From NCEH01 sp040049195 (lineage in GTDB: Bacteria > Pseudomonadota > Alphaproteobacteria > Rhizobiales > Xanthobacteraceae), in assembly GCF_040049195.1 (NCBI RefSeq), contig NZ_JBDZDL010000002.1: a DNA stretch of 64,000 nucleotides, one strand, 5' to 3'. Under the pieces are notes generated by a model. That model saw nothing but the letters and a program-made list of their open reading frames with translations, was not told the DNA's origin and searched no databases. Every line of letters begins with the position of its first letter. Position 1 is the stretch's first letter. Shown piece by piece: positions 1 to 8,457 of this stretch. The position numbers were made by a program, and so were the translations under genes.

Positions 1-855
1 CGCGAGCCAGGCGCGGGCGGCGTGGGAAAGATAGGCCCGGCGGCGCCAGATCAGCGCCATGTACCAGTCCGTGCTCGGCTCGTTCAGCGGCACCAGCGCC
101 ACCGAGGGGTGGTGCCGCTGCTCGGCGATGGTGCGCGGCAGGAAGCCGATGCCGAGCCCGGCGCCCACCAGCGCCACGATGAAGTCGATCTGCCCCGAGC
201 GGGCGATGATGGTGGGCGAGACGCCGGCCCGCTCGCAGGCGTCGAGAATCACCTGGTTGAGCGCGAACCCGCTCTCGAACAGGATGAAGGGCAGGGCCGC
301 GAGGTCGGGAAAGGTGACGCGCGGCGCGTGCGCCAGCGGGTCGCCCTCGGGCATCAGCACCACCAGCGGCTCCAGGCGCACCGGCTGGGCCGCGAACTCT
401 TCCTTCACTGGAAGGAGAGAGCCCGCCAGCTCCACTTCGCCCGCCAGCAGAATCTCTTCCAGCCGTTTGCTGCCCTGTTCCACGAGGCGAATCTCGATGC
501 CGGGATAGCGGCTGCGGAACTGCGCGAACAAAGGCGCAAAGAGCGTTGAACTGCCGAGCGGCGGCAGGCCGAGACGCAGGATTCCGGTCTTCAACCCGCG
601 CAATTCGTCCAGCTCGGTGGTGAGGTCCTCGCGCTCCGCCAGCATGGTGAGCGCGCGGCGATAGACGATCTCGCCGGCGGCGGTGAGTTCGCTGCGATGG
701 CCGAGCCGGTCCAGCAGCACCACGCCCAATTCCTCCTCCAGATGCTTCACCGCCTTGCTGACGGTGGACTGGGTGGCGAACACGGTCTTGGCGGCCTGGG
801 AGAAGCCGCCCTGGCGGACCACCTCGACGAAGGCACGCAGGGTGCGAAGCTCCAT
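1..855 (-). CDS. LysR-family regulator (CidR-like), 3' end cut by window edge
   Basis: LysR-type DNA-binding regulator, read on the reverse strand from ATG at 853-855 and running off the left edge after about 285 codons. The N-terminus (MELRTLRAFVEVVRQGGFSQ) is the typical winged helix-turn-helix start, followed by STVSKAVKHLEEELG and a periplasmic-binding-like effector domain. It is divergent from lrgA/lrgB, the usual arrangement of CidR-type regulators with the murein-hydrolase-modulating cidAB/lrgAB genes, so these two genes are its likely targets. The effector cannot be read from sequence. The family is certain; the role rests on the neighbourhood. Confidence 0.9.
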   Translation of the reverse strand, partial: MELRTLRAFVEVVRQGGFSQAAKTVFATQSTVSKAVKHLEEELGVVLLDRLGHRSELTAAGEIVYRRALTMLAEREDLTTELDELRGLKTGILRLGLPPLGSSTLFAPLFAQFRSRYPGIEIRLVEQGSKRLEEILLAGEVELAGSLLPVKEEFAAQPVRLEPLVVLMPEGDPLAHAPRVTFPDLAALPFILFESGFALNQVILDACERAGVSPTIIARSGQIDFIVALVGAGLGIGFLPRTIAEQRHHPSVALVPLNEPSTDWYMALIWRRRAYLSHAARAWLA

Positions 856-868
856 GACTCATCATTCC

Positions 869-898
869 GAATTGGACTGAACAGAATTCATTCAATTC
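869..898. promoter_or_regulatory. Candidate LysR operator between lysR and lrgA
   Basis: The 113-bp divergent intergenic region is AT-rich and contains an imperfect inverted repeat: GAATTG at 869-874 and CAATTC at 893-898, with a further GAATTC between them. LysR regulators usually bind interrupted dyads in such divergent regions. Binding is inferred, not shown. Confidence 0.4.
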
Positions 899-968
899 AT
901 TTTACGAATATCGCGACGCACTCTAATCTCCAAACACAATCTCCTGCTTCTGTTTTTGGATTTCTCCC

Positions 969-1382
969 ATGTCCGGGATCCTGACTCGCCTTCGCTTTAT
1001 GCTGCGCCGCACACGCGTGCTCCAGATCCTCGTCCTGCTCGGCTTCTGGCTGGCGGGAGACGCGCTGGTGCGCTGGCTGCATCTGCCGCTGCCCGGCGGC
1101 GTGGTGGGCATGGGGCTGCTGCTGGTCCTCCTCGGAACCGGCGTGCTGCGGGCGGCCAACGTGCGCCTGGGGGCCTATTGGCTGCTGGCTGAGATGCTGT
1201 TGTTCTTCGTGCCCGCCGTCATGGCGGTAATGGACCACGGCGAATTCGTCGGCACGCTCGGCCTGAAGATCGCCGCCGTCATTCTGATCGGCACCGTGGC
1301 CGTCATGGGCACGACCGCTTTGATCGTGGATTTCGCCTATCGCTTCAGCCTGCGCCATGGCGGAGAAGCCGGACATGCCTGA
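969..1382 (+). CDS. lrgA: CidA/LrgA family membrane protein
   Basis: Small holin-like inner-membrane protein of 137 residues, with four predicted hydrophobic helices (about residues 16-33, 40-58, 70-90 and 96-120) and the family block around LPLPGGVVGMGLLL. LrgA/CidA proteins act with LrgB/CidB and have been linked to control of murein hydrolase activity and, in some bacteria, to export of small organic acids. The 3' end overlaps the lrgB start by 26 nt, so the pair is co-transcribed. No strong Shine-Dalgarno sequence is visible before the ATG. The LysR gene upstream is divergent. Confidence 0.88.
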   Translation: MSGILTRLRFMLRRTRVLQILVLLGFWLAGDALVRWLHLPLPGGVVGMGLLLVLLGTGVLRAANVRLGAYWLLAEMLLFFVPAVMAVMDHGEFVGTLGLKIAAVILIGTVAVMGTTALIVDFAYRFSLRHGGEAGHA

Positions 1383-2073
1383 GCCCGGCTCCCCGTTCTG
1401 GCTGATCTTCTGGCCGGTGGCGACGATTGCGCTCTATGCCTCGGTGCGCCTGCTGAACCGCAGGTTCGGCCGCTGGTTCACCGCGCCGCTGCTGCTGACG
1501 CCCGTGCTGATCCTGGGCCTGACCGCCCTGCTGCATACCAATTACGCCGATTATCTGCGCGGCACCCATTGGCTGGTGCTGATGCTCGGGCCGGCGACGG
1601 TGGCGTTCGCGATCCCCATCTATGAGCAGCGCGTCACCATTCGCCGCCATTGGCCGGTGCTGCTGATCGGCGTTCTCGCCGGCAGCACCATCGCCCTCGG
1701 CTCGGCCTGGGCGCTCGCCAATCTGCTGGGATTGCCCGACGTGCTCGGCCGCAGCCTCATGCCGCGCTCCACCACCACCCCGTTCGCCATGAACATGTCG
1801 GGCGAGATCGGCGGCATTCCCGATCTCACGGCCATGTTCGTGGTGGTCACCGGCATCTGCGGGGCCACCCTCGGCGAGGTCATGCTGAAATGGCTGCCGC
1901 TGCGCTCCACCTTGGCGCGCGGCGCGCTGTTCGGCATGGGCGCCCATGGCGCGGGCGTCGCAAAGGCCCATCAGATCGGCCGCGAGGAAGGCTCCATCGC
2001 CGGCCTGGTGATGATCCTGGCCGGCTTTGTGAACCTTCTGCTCGGCCCGCTGGTGGCGATCGCCCTGCGCTGA
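1357..2073 (+). CDS. lrgB: LrgB/CidB family membrane protein
   Basis: Polytopic membrane protein of 238 residues, the partner of LrgA. The signature region RSTTTPFAMNMSGEIGG (about residues 137-153) and the C-terminal block around FGMGAHGAGVAKA are characteristic of LrgB/CidB/YohK proteins. A second in-frame ATG at 1375 would remove six residues and shorten the overlap with lrgA; either start is possible. The gene converges on ctaA with only three bases between the two stop codons, leaving no room for a separate terminator. Confidence 0.9.
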   Translation: MAEKPDMPEPGSPFWLIFWPVATIALYASVRLLNRRFGRWFTAPLLLTPVLILGLTALLHTNYADYLRGTHWLVLMLGPATVAFAIPIYEQRVTIRRHWPVLLIGVLAGSTIALGSAWALANLLGLPDVLGRSLMPRSTTTPFAMNMSGEIGGIPDLTAMFVVVTGICGATLGEVMLKWLPLRSTLARGALFGMGAHGAGVAKAHQIGREEGSIAGLVMILAGFVNLLLGPLVAIALR

Positions 2074-2076
2074 CGC

Positions 2077-3180
2077 TCAAGCACGCGCCGGTCGCACGGG
2101 CAAAGCGGCGGGTGCGACCACCCGTCCGCTGCGCGCGACATCGCTTGCGTGGAGGGTCGCCGCGATCAGCACCACGGCGGCGCCGAACTGGTGGGTCAGC
2201 GCGATATCTATCGGCACCACGAACACCAGCGTGAGAATGCCCAGCAGCGCCTGGCAGCACACCAGCGCGAACACGCCCCCGGCCTCGCGCGCCACCCAGC
2301 CGCCGAACCGGCGGGCGTTGAGCGCATGCAGCAGCGCCGCCGCGAGGATCGTATAGGCGATCATGCGGTGGACGAACTGCACCGTCAGCACATTCTCGAA
2401 CAGATTGCGCCATGCGGGATCGAGCGCGCCGAGCTGGGCGGCGGCGGGAATGAAACGCCCGTCCATGAGCGGCCAGGTGTTGAAGGTGAAGCCCGCGTCG
2501 AGTCCCGCCACCAGCCCGCCGGCGAAGATCTGCAGCAGCACCAGCGCCACCAGCACCAGCGATCCGGTGCGCAGGGGTGCGGGCACCTTGTCCCTCTCCG
2601 CGCCCGTGAGGCTGCGCGCCACCGCCACGATGGCGGCAAGGATGATGCAGGCGAGCGTCAGATGCACCGCAAGCCGGTACTGGCTCACCGAGGTGCGGGC
2701 GGCGAGGCCGGAGGCCACCATCCACCAGCCCACCGCGCCCTGAAGGCCGCCGAGCACGAACAGGCCAAGGCATTTCACCAGCAGCGGGCCGCGCAGCACG
2801 CCGCGAATGGCGAAATAGAGGAAGGGCAGGAGGAAGGCGAAGCCGATCAGGCGGCCCAGCAGGCGATGGCCCCATTCCCACCAGAAGATGCGCTTGAAGC
2901 CTTCCAGCCCCATGCCCTTGTTGAGGATCTCATATTGGGGAATGGCCTTGTATTTCTCGAATTCCGCCTGCCAGTCGGCCTGCGAGAGCGGGGGCAGGGC
3001 GCCGGTGACGGGCTTCCACTCGGTGATCGAGAGGCCGGATTCGGTGAGGCGCGTGGCGCCACCCACGACGATCATCAGCACGATCAGCGCGGCAACCGCA
3101 TAAAGCCACAGGCGAACCGCCCGGTATCCCTGGCCGGCCGACGCCTCGGCGGAAATGATCGCGCTGCGATCCTGCGGCAT
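2077..3180 (-). CDS. ctaA: Haem A synthase (COX15/CtaA)
   Basis: Integral membrane haem O monooxygenase that makes haem A for aa3-type cytochrome oxidase. The 367-residue protein has eight predicted transmembrane helices, the signature GGATRLTESGLSITEWKPVTG near residues 40-60, and conserved histidines in WEWGHRLLGR and FVHRMIAY for haem binding. Length matches the alphaproteobacterial (type 2) family. It stands alone here, convergent with lrgB and divergent from a DUF2842 gene. Confidence 0.95.
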   Translation of the reverse strand: MPQDRSAIISAEASAGQGYRAVRLWLYAVAALIVLMIVVGGATRLTESGLSITEWKPVTGALPPLSQADWQAEFEKYKAIPQYEILNKGMGLEGFKRIFWWEWGHRLLGRLIGFAFLLPFLYFAIRGVLRGPLLVKCLGLFVLGGLQGAVGWWMVASGLAARTSVSQYRLAVHLTLACIILAAIVAVARSLTGAERDKVPAPLRTGSLVLVALVLLQIFAGGLVAGLDAGFTFNTWPLMDGRFIPAAAQLGALDPAWRNLFENVLTVQFVHRMIAYTILAAALLHALNARRFGGWVAREAGGVFALVCCQALLGILTLVFVVPIDIALTHQFGAAVVLIAATLHASDVARSGRVVAPAALPVRPARA

Positions 3181-3309
3181 CTGAACGTGCTCCAGAATAT
3201 GGCCCTCCCACGCGATCCGATATACAGCGGCTCACACGGGTGCAAGACGGCGCGGCGTCGCTGCCCCTAGGGCGGCTGGCCTGCACGCAGGACAACAGAG
3301 GAGGGCGCG

Positions 3310-3522
3310 ATGCCCATGCGTTTGCGCAAGTTCATCGGCACCGTGCTGATGCTGATCCTGGTGGTGGTGTGGGCGCTGGGGGCGATGGCCATCGCCCAGG
3401 GCCGCGTCACCGAGCTGCCCTGGGCGTGGCAGACCGTGTCCTACGTGCTGCTGGGATCGCTCTGGATCGTCCCCGCCGCTTTCCTGATCCGCTGGATGGA
3501 GCGGCCCGACAAGAAGGTGTGA
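3310..3522 (+). CDS. DUF2842 small membrane protein
   Basis: A 70-residue protein with two hydrophobic segments (about residues 7-28 and 40-61), the second ending in a family-typical IRWMERPD-like tail. It matches DUF2842, an uncharacterised alphaproteobacterial family often found near ctaA. GAGGAGGGCG lies just before the ATG, and the in-frame ATG two codons later is an alternative start. No function is known. Confidence 0.8.
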   Translation: MPMRLRKFIGTVLMLILVVVWALGAMAIAQGRVTELPWAWQTVSYVLLGSLWIVPAAFLIRWMERPDKKV

Positions 3523-3589
3523 TGCCGGCTAATCAATTGCGATTCGCGTGATGTCTGACTTTAGCAATGGCACGCAACTCATTATATAA

Positions 3590-5092
3590 TCAGGAAAATC
3601 CAGCTATCGCAGACCTGATGTTCCGCTGAAACGTCAGGCGGCAGGCGCAAGGCGGTGCCGGGCGGGTTTCGCGCTTCGGTTGCGCCAGCTCGGCCTCCTG
3701 GAGAGGACGGGCCGGCGCGGAAGCGGGCGCATCGGCATCGGCGAGGCGCAGCATCACCACGTCGTTGAAGCCGGTGGAGGCGAGCGCAGCATAGGCTTCC
3801 ACGCCCGAGCCCACGGGCGCCCCCATATCCTCGATGCAGACCAGCAGGGGCTGAAGGGCGGCGAGGGCGGCCGCGTCGGCGAGATGCGGCGCGGCGGGTG
3901 CGGCGACGATCACGCAATCATAGGTCTGGCGCAGCGAACGCAGGATGAGCGCGAGTCGATCCGCGGTCGCGACGCTGCCGCCGCCCCGCGCGCCGCGTCC
4001 CGGCGGAATGATATGGGCGCGCGAGACGAGGTCGCGATGGATGGTCTCGCCGAATCCGGCGACGCCGAACAGCATCTCGGTAACGCCGGCCGCCCAGGGA
4101 TCTTGCACCAGCCCCTCCAGCGCCGGCGCATCGCCGTCGAGGGCCACCAGCGCCACCTGCGTTTCCCCAAGCGAGAGCGCCCGCGCCAGGGCAACCGCAC
4201 AGGAGGCGGACCGGGCGAAGGGGGTGTCGGCGGTCAGCACCACGAGGTGGCCGACATCCGCCGGGCGGGCGCACAGGTCTTCGAGAATCTGAAGCAGGCG
4301 GGCGAGCGCTTCGTCCTGGGTCATGCCGCGTCCGGCGCCCGCGTCCACCCAGGCGACGCTGCGCCCGTCGGTGAGCTGAACCGGCAGGCTCGCCGCTTGT
4401 GTCCCATCGAGCGCGGGCGGATGCTGGCGCCCGAAGCGCATGGCGATGCCGCCAAGGGCCAGCGCTCCGGCCGCCAGCAGCACGAGGCGCAGGGGCGAGG
4501 GCAGGTCCGGCATCGCCGGTGTCACGGCGGCGGCGGAAAGGCGCATCGGCGGCGTCGCGGTGTGCGCGGCGGCCGGCCCCTCTTGATCGGCCCGCACTTC
4601 CGCATCGAGATGGACGAACGCCTCGGCATAGGTCTGCACCACCCGCGCGGCGAGGTCCGCAGACGTGGTGGTAAAGGAGAGGTCCAGCACCCGTCCGCCA
4701 AAGCGCGGTGTCACCGCGAGCCCCGCGACCAGGGCGGCCCCGCCCATGTCGGCGGGCGCGTGGGGTGCGTCGGCAGTGAGCCAGCGCGTCAGTGAAAAGG
4801 CGCGGCTTCCCGCCAGGGCGGAGCGGTCCGCCGGATCGAGGCGTGCGAACACATCCTGCGCCATCTCGCGGGCGCCGAGCACCTGCATCACGCCGCGCAC
4901 GCTGGCGGCGGGCGGCTGGGAGGCAACGTCGAACGACAGGGAGGCGCTGGCCGTATAGCGCAGCGGCAGCAGCAGGAGCGCCGCTGCCAGAAGCAGGGCG
5001 ATGGCGGCGCACACGCGCACGCGGCGCGTTTGAACCCGAAGCCTCTCGGCGTCAGGATCGCAGAGCGTTTCGCGGCCCAGGCTGTCGGTCAT
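3590..5092 (-). CDS. Polysaccharide-copolymerase-like (Wzz/BY-kinase architecture) protein with degenerate ATPase domain
   Basis: The 500-residue protein has the layout of PCP-2a chain-length regulators: a TM helix near residues 26-48, about 150 periplasmic residues, a second TM helix near 200-220, then a cytosolic domain resembling a bacterial tyrosine kinase. In that domain the Walker A position reads TADTPFARSASCAVALARAL, where active kinases have a GxGKS/T loop, and the Walker A' aspartates are also altered (VALVALDGDAP). There is no tyrosine-rich tail. ATP binding therefore looks lost. The start at 5092 is chosen because AAGGAAGG precedes it; an upstream in-frame ATG at 5119 is possible. 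No glycosyltransferase or Wza-like gene lies nearby. Confidence 0.65.
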   Translation of the reverse strand: MTDSLGRETLCDPDAERLRVQTRRVRVCAAIALLLAAALLLLPLRYTASASLSFDVASQPPAASVRGVMQVLGAREMAQDVFARLDPADRSALAGSRAFSLTRWLTADAPHAPADMGGAALVAGLAVTPRFGGRVLDLSFTTTSADLAARVVQTYAEAFVHLDAEVRADQEGPAAAHTATPPMRLSAAAVTPAMPDLPSPLRLVLLAAGALALGGIAMRFGRQHPPALDGTQAASLPVQLTDGRSVAWVDAGAGRGMTQDEALARLLQILEDLCARPADVGHLVVLTADTPFARSASCAVALARALSLGETQVALVALDGDAPALEGLVQDPWAAGVTEMLFGVAGFGETIHRDLVSRAHIIPPGRGARGGGSVATADRLALILRSLRQTYDCVIVAAPAAPHLADAAALAALQPLLVCIEDMGAPVGSGVEAYAALASTGFNDVVMLRLADADAPASAPARPLQEAELAQPKRETRPAPPCACRLTFQRNIRSAIAGFS

Positions 5093-5188
5093 CGCGCCTT
5101 CCTTCGCCGCCGGCATCATGCCAGCCAGGACACTAGGAAAGCCCTTTATGGTTTAGGGAACGTAAAGGACGGCAAGATCGATGCGAAC

Positions 5189-6025
5189 TCACCGATCCTC
5201 CCAATGGGGCGGGCGCTTGTCGAGCACGGCGGAAATGCCTTCGTCCGCATCGCGCGCGAGCATGTTCGTGGTCATCACCTGGGAGGCGAAGGCATAGGCA
5301 TTGTCCAGCGTCATTTCCGACTGGGCATAGAAGGCGGCCTTGCCCAGCTTCACCGGAACCTGAGATTTCGCGGCGATGCGCAGGGCGAGGTCGCGCGCTG
5401 CGGGCACCGCCTGGCCATCGGCCACCACTCGGTTCACCAGACCCATGCGATGGGCCTCGTCCGCCTCCACCCATTCGCCGAGCAGCAGCATTTCCAGCGC
5501 GTGCTTGCGCGAGACGGCGCGCGAAAGGGCCACCATCGGGGTGTGGCAGAACAGGCCGATATTGACGCCGGGGGTGCAGAAACGCGCCTTTGCGCCGGCC
5601 ACCGCGAGATCGCAGCTCGCCACCAATTGACATCCGGCCGCCGTGGCCATGCCGTCCACGGCCGCGATCACCGGCTGGGGCAGGCGGACGATGGCGGTCA
5701 TCAGCGCCGCGCAGCGCCGCAGCACCTGGTCGTAATAATGCCGCCCGCGATCCTCGTCCCCGCGATGGGCCTGGATCTCCTTCAGGTCATGGCCGGCGGA
5801 GAACACCGGGCCCTGCGCCGCCAGCACCACGGCGCGCACGGCGGGATCCACCGAAATGTCGGTCAGCGTTTCGGAGAGCGCCGTCATCATGGCTTCGGAG
5901 AGGCTGTTGCGGCTCGCCGGGCGGTTGAGCGTGACCAGCGCGACGCCGTCGGAGTCGCTGCGCAGCACCGCCGGCTCCGCCGGAGTCTCGAGGGCGGCTG
6001 CAACTGGGGATGCGGCAGAAGACAT
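5189..6025 (-). CDS. Enoyl-CoA hydratase/isomerase family protein
   Basis: Crotonase-fold enzyme of 278 residues. It has the oxyanion-hole segment FSAGHDLKEI and the second segment around IAAVDGMATAAGCQLVASCDLAVA, as in enoyl-CoA hydratases (compare ECHDC3-like proteins). The likely reaction is hydration or isomerisation of an acyl-CoA double bond; the substrate cannot be assigned. ATG at 6025 follows GGGAGATGAC; a longer in-frame version would overlap the divergent thioesterase gene and is less likely. Confidence 0.85.
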   Translation of the reverse strand: MSSAASPVAAALETPAEPAVLRSDSDGVALVTLNRPASRNSLSEAMMTALSETLTDISVDPAVRAVVLAAQGPVFSAGHDLKEIQAHRGDEDRGRHYYDQVLRRCAALMTAIVRLPQPVIAAVDGMATAAGCQLVASCDLAVAGAKARFCTPGVNIGLFCHTPMVALSRAVSRKHALEMLLLGEWVEADEAHRMGLVNRVVADGQAVPAARDLALRIAAKSQVPVKLGKAAFYAQSEMTLDNAYAFASQVMTTNMLARDADEGISAVLDKRPPHWEDR

Positions 6026-6116
6026 GTCATCTCCCTCGCGCGCTTCGCGCGCTTTGATCTTTTGCCAGGCTACTCTAAGCAAAGCGCGAGCGGGAAGCGA
6101 GATGCGGGAGGACGCA

Positions 6117-6551
6117 ATGGGGAATGGTGAAGTGCGGATGTCGCCGGACGACCTGGAGGCATTTCTGCACGCGGAATTCCCCCAGGCGTTCGGCCCGGGC
6201 AAGGGGCACAAGGTGATCGCCACCGGCCCCATGACGGCGACGGTGCAGCTGGAGGCGGGCGACGACCATTTGCGGCCCGGCGGCACGGTCTCCGGCCCCT
6301 CGCTGATGGCGCTGTCCGATGTCGCGGTCTATGCCGCGCTGCTGGCGCAGATCGGCCCGGTGGCACTTGCCGTGACGACCAATCTCTCCATCAACTTCCT
6401 GCGCAAGCCGGCGCCGGGGCCGATCCTGGCGGATGCGCGCATCATCAAGCTGGGCAAGCGCCTCGCGGTGGGCGATGTGGCCCTGCACAGCCCCGGCAGC
6501 GCGGAGCTTGTGGCCCATTGCGTGGCGACCTATTCCATTCCGGCGCGATAG
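6117..6551 (+). CDS. PaaI-family hot-dog thioesterase
   Basis: A 144-residue single hot-dog domain protein. The segment around RPGGTVSGPSLMALSDVAVYAAL corresponds to the conserved HPxGxxxGGxxxALaDxA region of PaaI/YbgC-like acyl-CoA thioesterases, and NLSINFLRKP is the family's second motif. It probably hydrolyses a CoA thioester, possibly in the same fatty- or aromatic-acid context as the divergent enoyl-CoA hydratase. ATG at 6117 is preceded by GGGAGG at a suitable distance; an in-frame ATG at 6102 is the alternative. Confidence 0.82.
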   Translation: MGNGEVRMSPDDLEAFLHAEFPQAFGPGKGHKVIATGPMTATVQLEAGDDHLRPGGTVSGPSLMALSDVAVYAALLAQIGPVALAVTTNLSINFLRKPAPGPILADARIIKLGKRLAVGDVALHSPGSAELVAHCVATYSIPAR

Positions 6552-6634
6552 GCCCCTTCCGCAGCGGCGCGCCCTGATCCGGATCAATGCGGTTTTCCCT
6601 CCCGCCCCGCATGGTGCGCGTGAGGGAAAACGCC

Positions 6635-7219
6635 ATGGCAAAATCCGTCCTCATCATTCAGGGGCATCCGGATCCGCACGGTGGGCATCTCTGCCACGCC
6701 TTCGCGGACGTCTATGCGCGCGGCGCGCATGCCGCCGGCCACGATGTGGCACGGGTCGAGGTGGCGGCGCTCGATTTCGCGCTGATGCGCACCCAGGCGG
6801 ATTTCGAGACCGGCTCCATGCCGCACGATTTGCTGCCCGCGCGCGACGCGTTGCTCGCGGCCAACCATGTGGTGCTGCTGTTTCCCCTGTGGCTCGGCAC
6901 CATGCCCGCCTTGCTGAAGGCGTTCCTGGAGCAGCTGATGCGCCCCGGCTTCGCCTTCATCCAGGCGGGCCCAGGATTTCCCCATAAGTTGCTCGGCGGG
7001 CGCTCGGCGCGGGTGATCGTGACCATGGGCATGCCGGCGCTGATCTATCGCTGGTATTTCTTCGCCCACGGCGTGCTCGGGCTGGAGCGCAACATTCTGG
7101 ATTTCGTCGGCATCGCCCCGGTGCGCCACAGCCTTTTCGGCGAGGTGGATGGGGTAACGCCGGAACAGCGCTCCCGCTGGCTGCGGCAAGTGGAGGCGCT
7201 CGGACGGGAGGCGCGATGA
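6635..7219 (+). CDS. Flavodoxin-fold NAD(P)H oxidoreductase
   Basis: A 194-residue protein of the NQO1/KefF/MdaB flavodoxin-like family. The N-terminus reads KSVLIIQGHPDPHGGHLC, the FMN phosphate-binding loop, followed by VVLLFPLWLGTMPALLKAFLEQ, the second signature. It is expected to reduce quinones or similar acceptors using NAD(P)H. The start is set by GAGGGAAAACGCC before the ATG. It follows the thioesterase by 83 bases and may share its transcript. The physiological substrate is unknown. Confidence 0.85.
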   Translation: MAKSVLIIQGHPDPHGGHLCHAFADVYARGAHAAGHDVARVEVAALDFALMRTQADFETGSMPHDLLPARDALLAANHVVLLFPLWLGTMPALLKAFLEQLMRPGFAFIQAGPGFPHKLLGGRSARVIVTMGMPALIYRWYFFAHGVLGLERNILDFVGIAPVRHSLFGEVDGVTPEQRSRWLRQVEALGREAR

Positions 7220-7260
7220 GCGCGATCGGGTGGTTTATCGCGCCGGAAAAGCGGCTTGGT

Positions 7261-7284
7261 TTATGGTGTTATAGCACCATTTTA
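7261..7284 (+). terminator. Possible weak rho-independent terminator after the oxidoreductase gene
   Basis: Perfect inverted repeat ATGGTG (7263-7268), loop TTATAG, CACCAT (7275-7280), followed by a short T run. The stem is only six base pairs, so strength is doubtful. Confidence 0.35.
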
Positions 7285-7326
7285 ATAAGCCATTGAAAAT
7301 CAACATAAAATCATGACGTTGTCGCG

Positions 7327-7355
7327 TTGACGCTGCGCCGGCTCTGGGTTACAAG
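7327..7355 (+). promoter_or_regulatory. Candidate sigma-70 promoter for rplM-rpsI
   Basis: TTGACG at 7327-7332, exactly 17 bases, then TACAAG at 7350-7355, giving a predicted start near 7362 and a leader of about 60 nt before rplM. The -35 box is near consensus and the -10 box fits the relaxed alphaproteobacterial pattern. Confidence 0.5.
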
Positions 7356-7422
7356 CCCGATCCATTGCCGGAGGCCTTGCGATCTTTCGTGGGGACCGGC
7401 TTTCTCATTCGGAAACCGATCC

Positions 7423-7884
7423 ATGAAGACGTATTCGGCCAAGCCTGCCGAAATCGAAAAGAAATGGGTGGTGATCGACGCGACCGGCCTCGTCGTTGGC
7501 CGTCTCGCCACCATCATCGCCATGCGCCTGAAGGGCAAGCACCTTCCGCTCTACACCCCCCACGTTGATTGCGGCGACAATGTCGTCGTGGTGAACGCGG
7601 AAAAGGCGGTGTTGACCGGCCGCAAGCGCGACCAGAAGGTCTATTACCACCACACCGGCTTCCCGGGTGGCATCAAGGAGCGCACCGCCAAGTTCCTGCT
7701 GGAAGGCCGCTTCCCCGAGCGCGTCATCGAGAAGGCCGTGGAGCGCATGCTCGCCCGTGGCCCGCTCGGCCGCAAGATCATGGGCAACCTGCGTGTCTAC
7801 AAGGGCGCTGCTCATCCCCATGAGGCGCAGCAGCCGGTGGCCCTCGATGTGGCCGCGCTCAACCGCAAGAATGTGAGGAACTGA
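7423..7884 (+). CDS. rplM: 50S ribosomal protein L13
   Basis: L13, a primary binding protein of the large ribosomal subunit. The 153-residue product begins MKTYSAKPAEIEKKWVVIDA and contains the family signature around RMLARGPLGRKIMGNLRVYKG (about residues 106-126). Length is typical. It is followed after two bases by rpsI, the near-universal rplM-rpsI operon. A promoter candidate lies 68 bases upstream. Confidence 0.98.
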   Translation: MKTYSAKPAEIEKKWVVIDATGLVVGRLATIIAMRLKGKHLPLYTPHVDCGDNVVVVNAEKAVLTGRKRDQKVYYHHTGFPGGIKERTAKFLLEGRFPERVIEKAVERMLARGPLGRKIMGNLRVYKGAAHPHEAQQPVALDVAALNRKNVRN

Positions 7885-7886
7885 TC

Positions 7887-8363
7887 ATGGCTGAGGTTCT
7901 TCAGTCCCTCGACGCGCTCGATTCCCGCCAGGGCGGAATCGAAGAGGCGCCTGTTCACGTCCAGAAGCTGGACAAGTTCGGCCGCGCCTATGCCACCGGC
8001 AAGCGCAAGGACGCGGTCGCCCGCGTCTGGATCCGTCCCGGCACCGGCAAGATCACGGTCAATGACCGCGACGTGGTGGTTTATTTCGCCCGTCCCGTGC
8101 TGCGCCTCATGATCAACCAGCCGTTCCAGGCCGCGGCCCGTGAAGAGCAGTATGACGTGGTCTGCACCGTTTCCGGCGGCGGCCTCTCCGGCCAGGCCGG
8201 CGCGCTGCGCCACGGCATCTCCCGCGCGCTCACCTATTATGAGCCCGAGCTGCGCAGCCCGCTCAAGAAGGGCGGCTTCCTGACCCGCGACAGCCGCGTG
8301 GTCGAGCGCAAGAAGTACGGCCGCGCCAAGGCTCGCCGCAGCTTCCAGTTCTCGAAGCGCTGA
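7887..8363 (+). CDS. rpsI: 30S ribosomal protein S9
   Basis: S9 of the small subunit, 158 residues. After an N-terminal extension of about 30 residues typical of alphaproteobacteria comes GRAYATGKRKDAVARVWIRPG, the central GGGLSGQAGALRHGISRAL signature, and the C-terminal KKYGRAKARRSFQFSKR tail that reaches the P-site tRNA. It is translationally close to rplM and ends at a strong terminator. Confidence 0.98.
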   Translation: MAEVLQSLDALDSRQGGIEEAPVHVQKLDKFGRAYATGKRKDAVARVWIRPGTGKITVNDRDVVVYFARPVLRLMINQPFQAAAREEQYDVVCTVSGGGLSGQAGALRHGISRALTYYEPELRSPLKKGGFLTRDSRVVERKKYGRAKARRSFQFSKR

Positions 8364-8388
8364 TTTTTCCCCCGTTCGGGGATCAAAC

Positions 8389-8424
8389 GAAAAAGGCGGC
8401 GGGGTTTCTCCGCCGCCTTTTTTG
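8389..8424 (+). terminator. Rho-independent terminator after rpsI
   Basis: GC-rich stem GGCGGCGG (about 8395-8402) pairing with CCGCCGCC (about 8410-8417) across a short loop, preceded by A residues and followed by six T residues. The flanking A/T tracts could let it work for the convergent gene as well. Confidence 0.85.
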
Positions 8425-8457
8425 TGTCTCGTGCCAGGAGCCGGGGCGCAACGCCCC

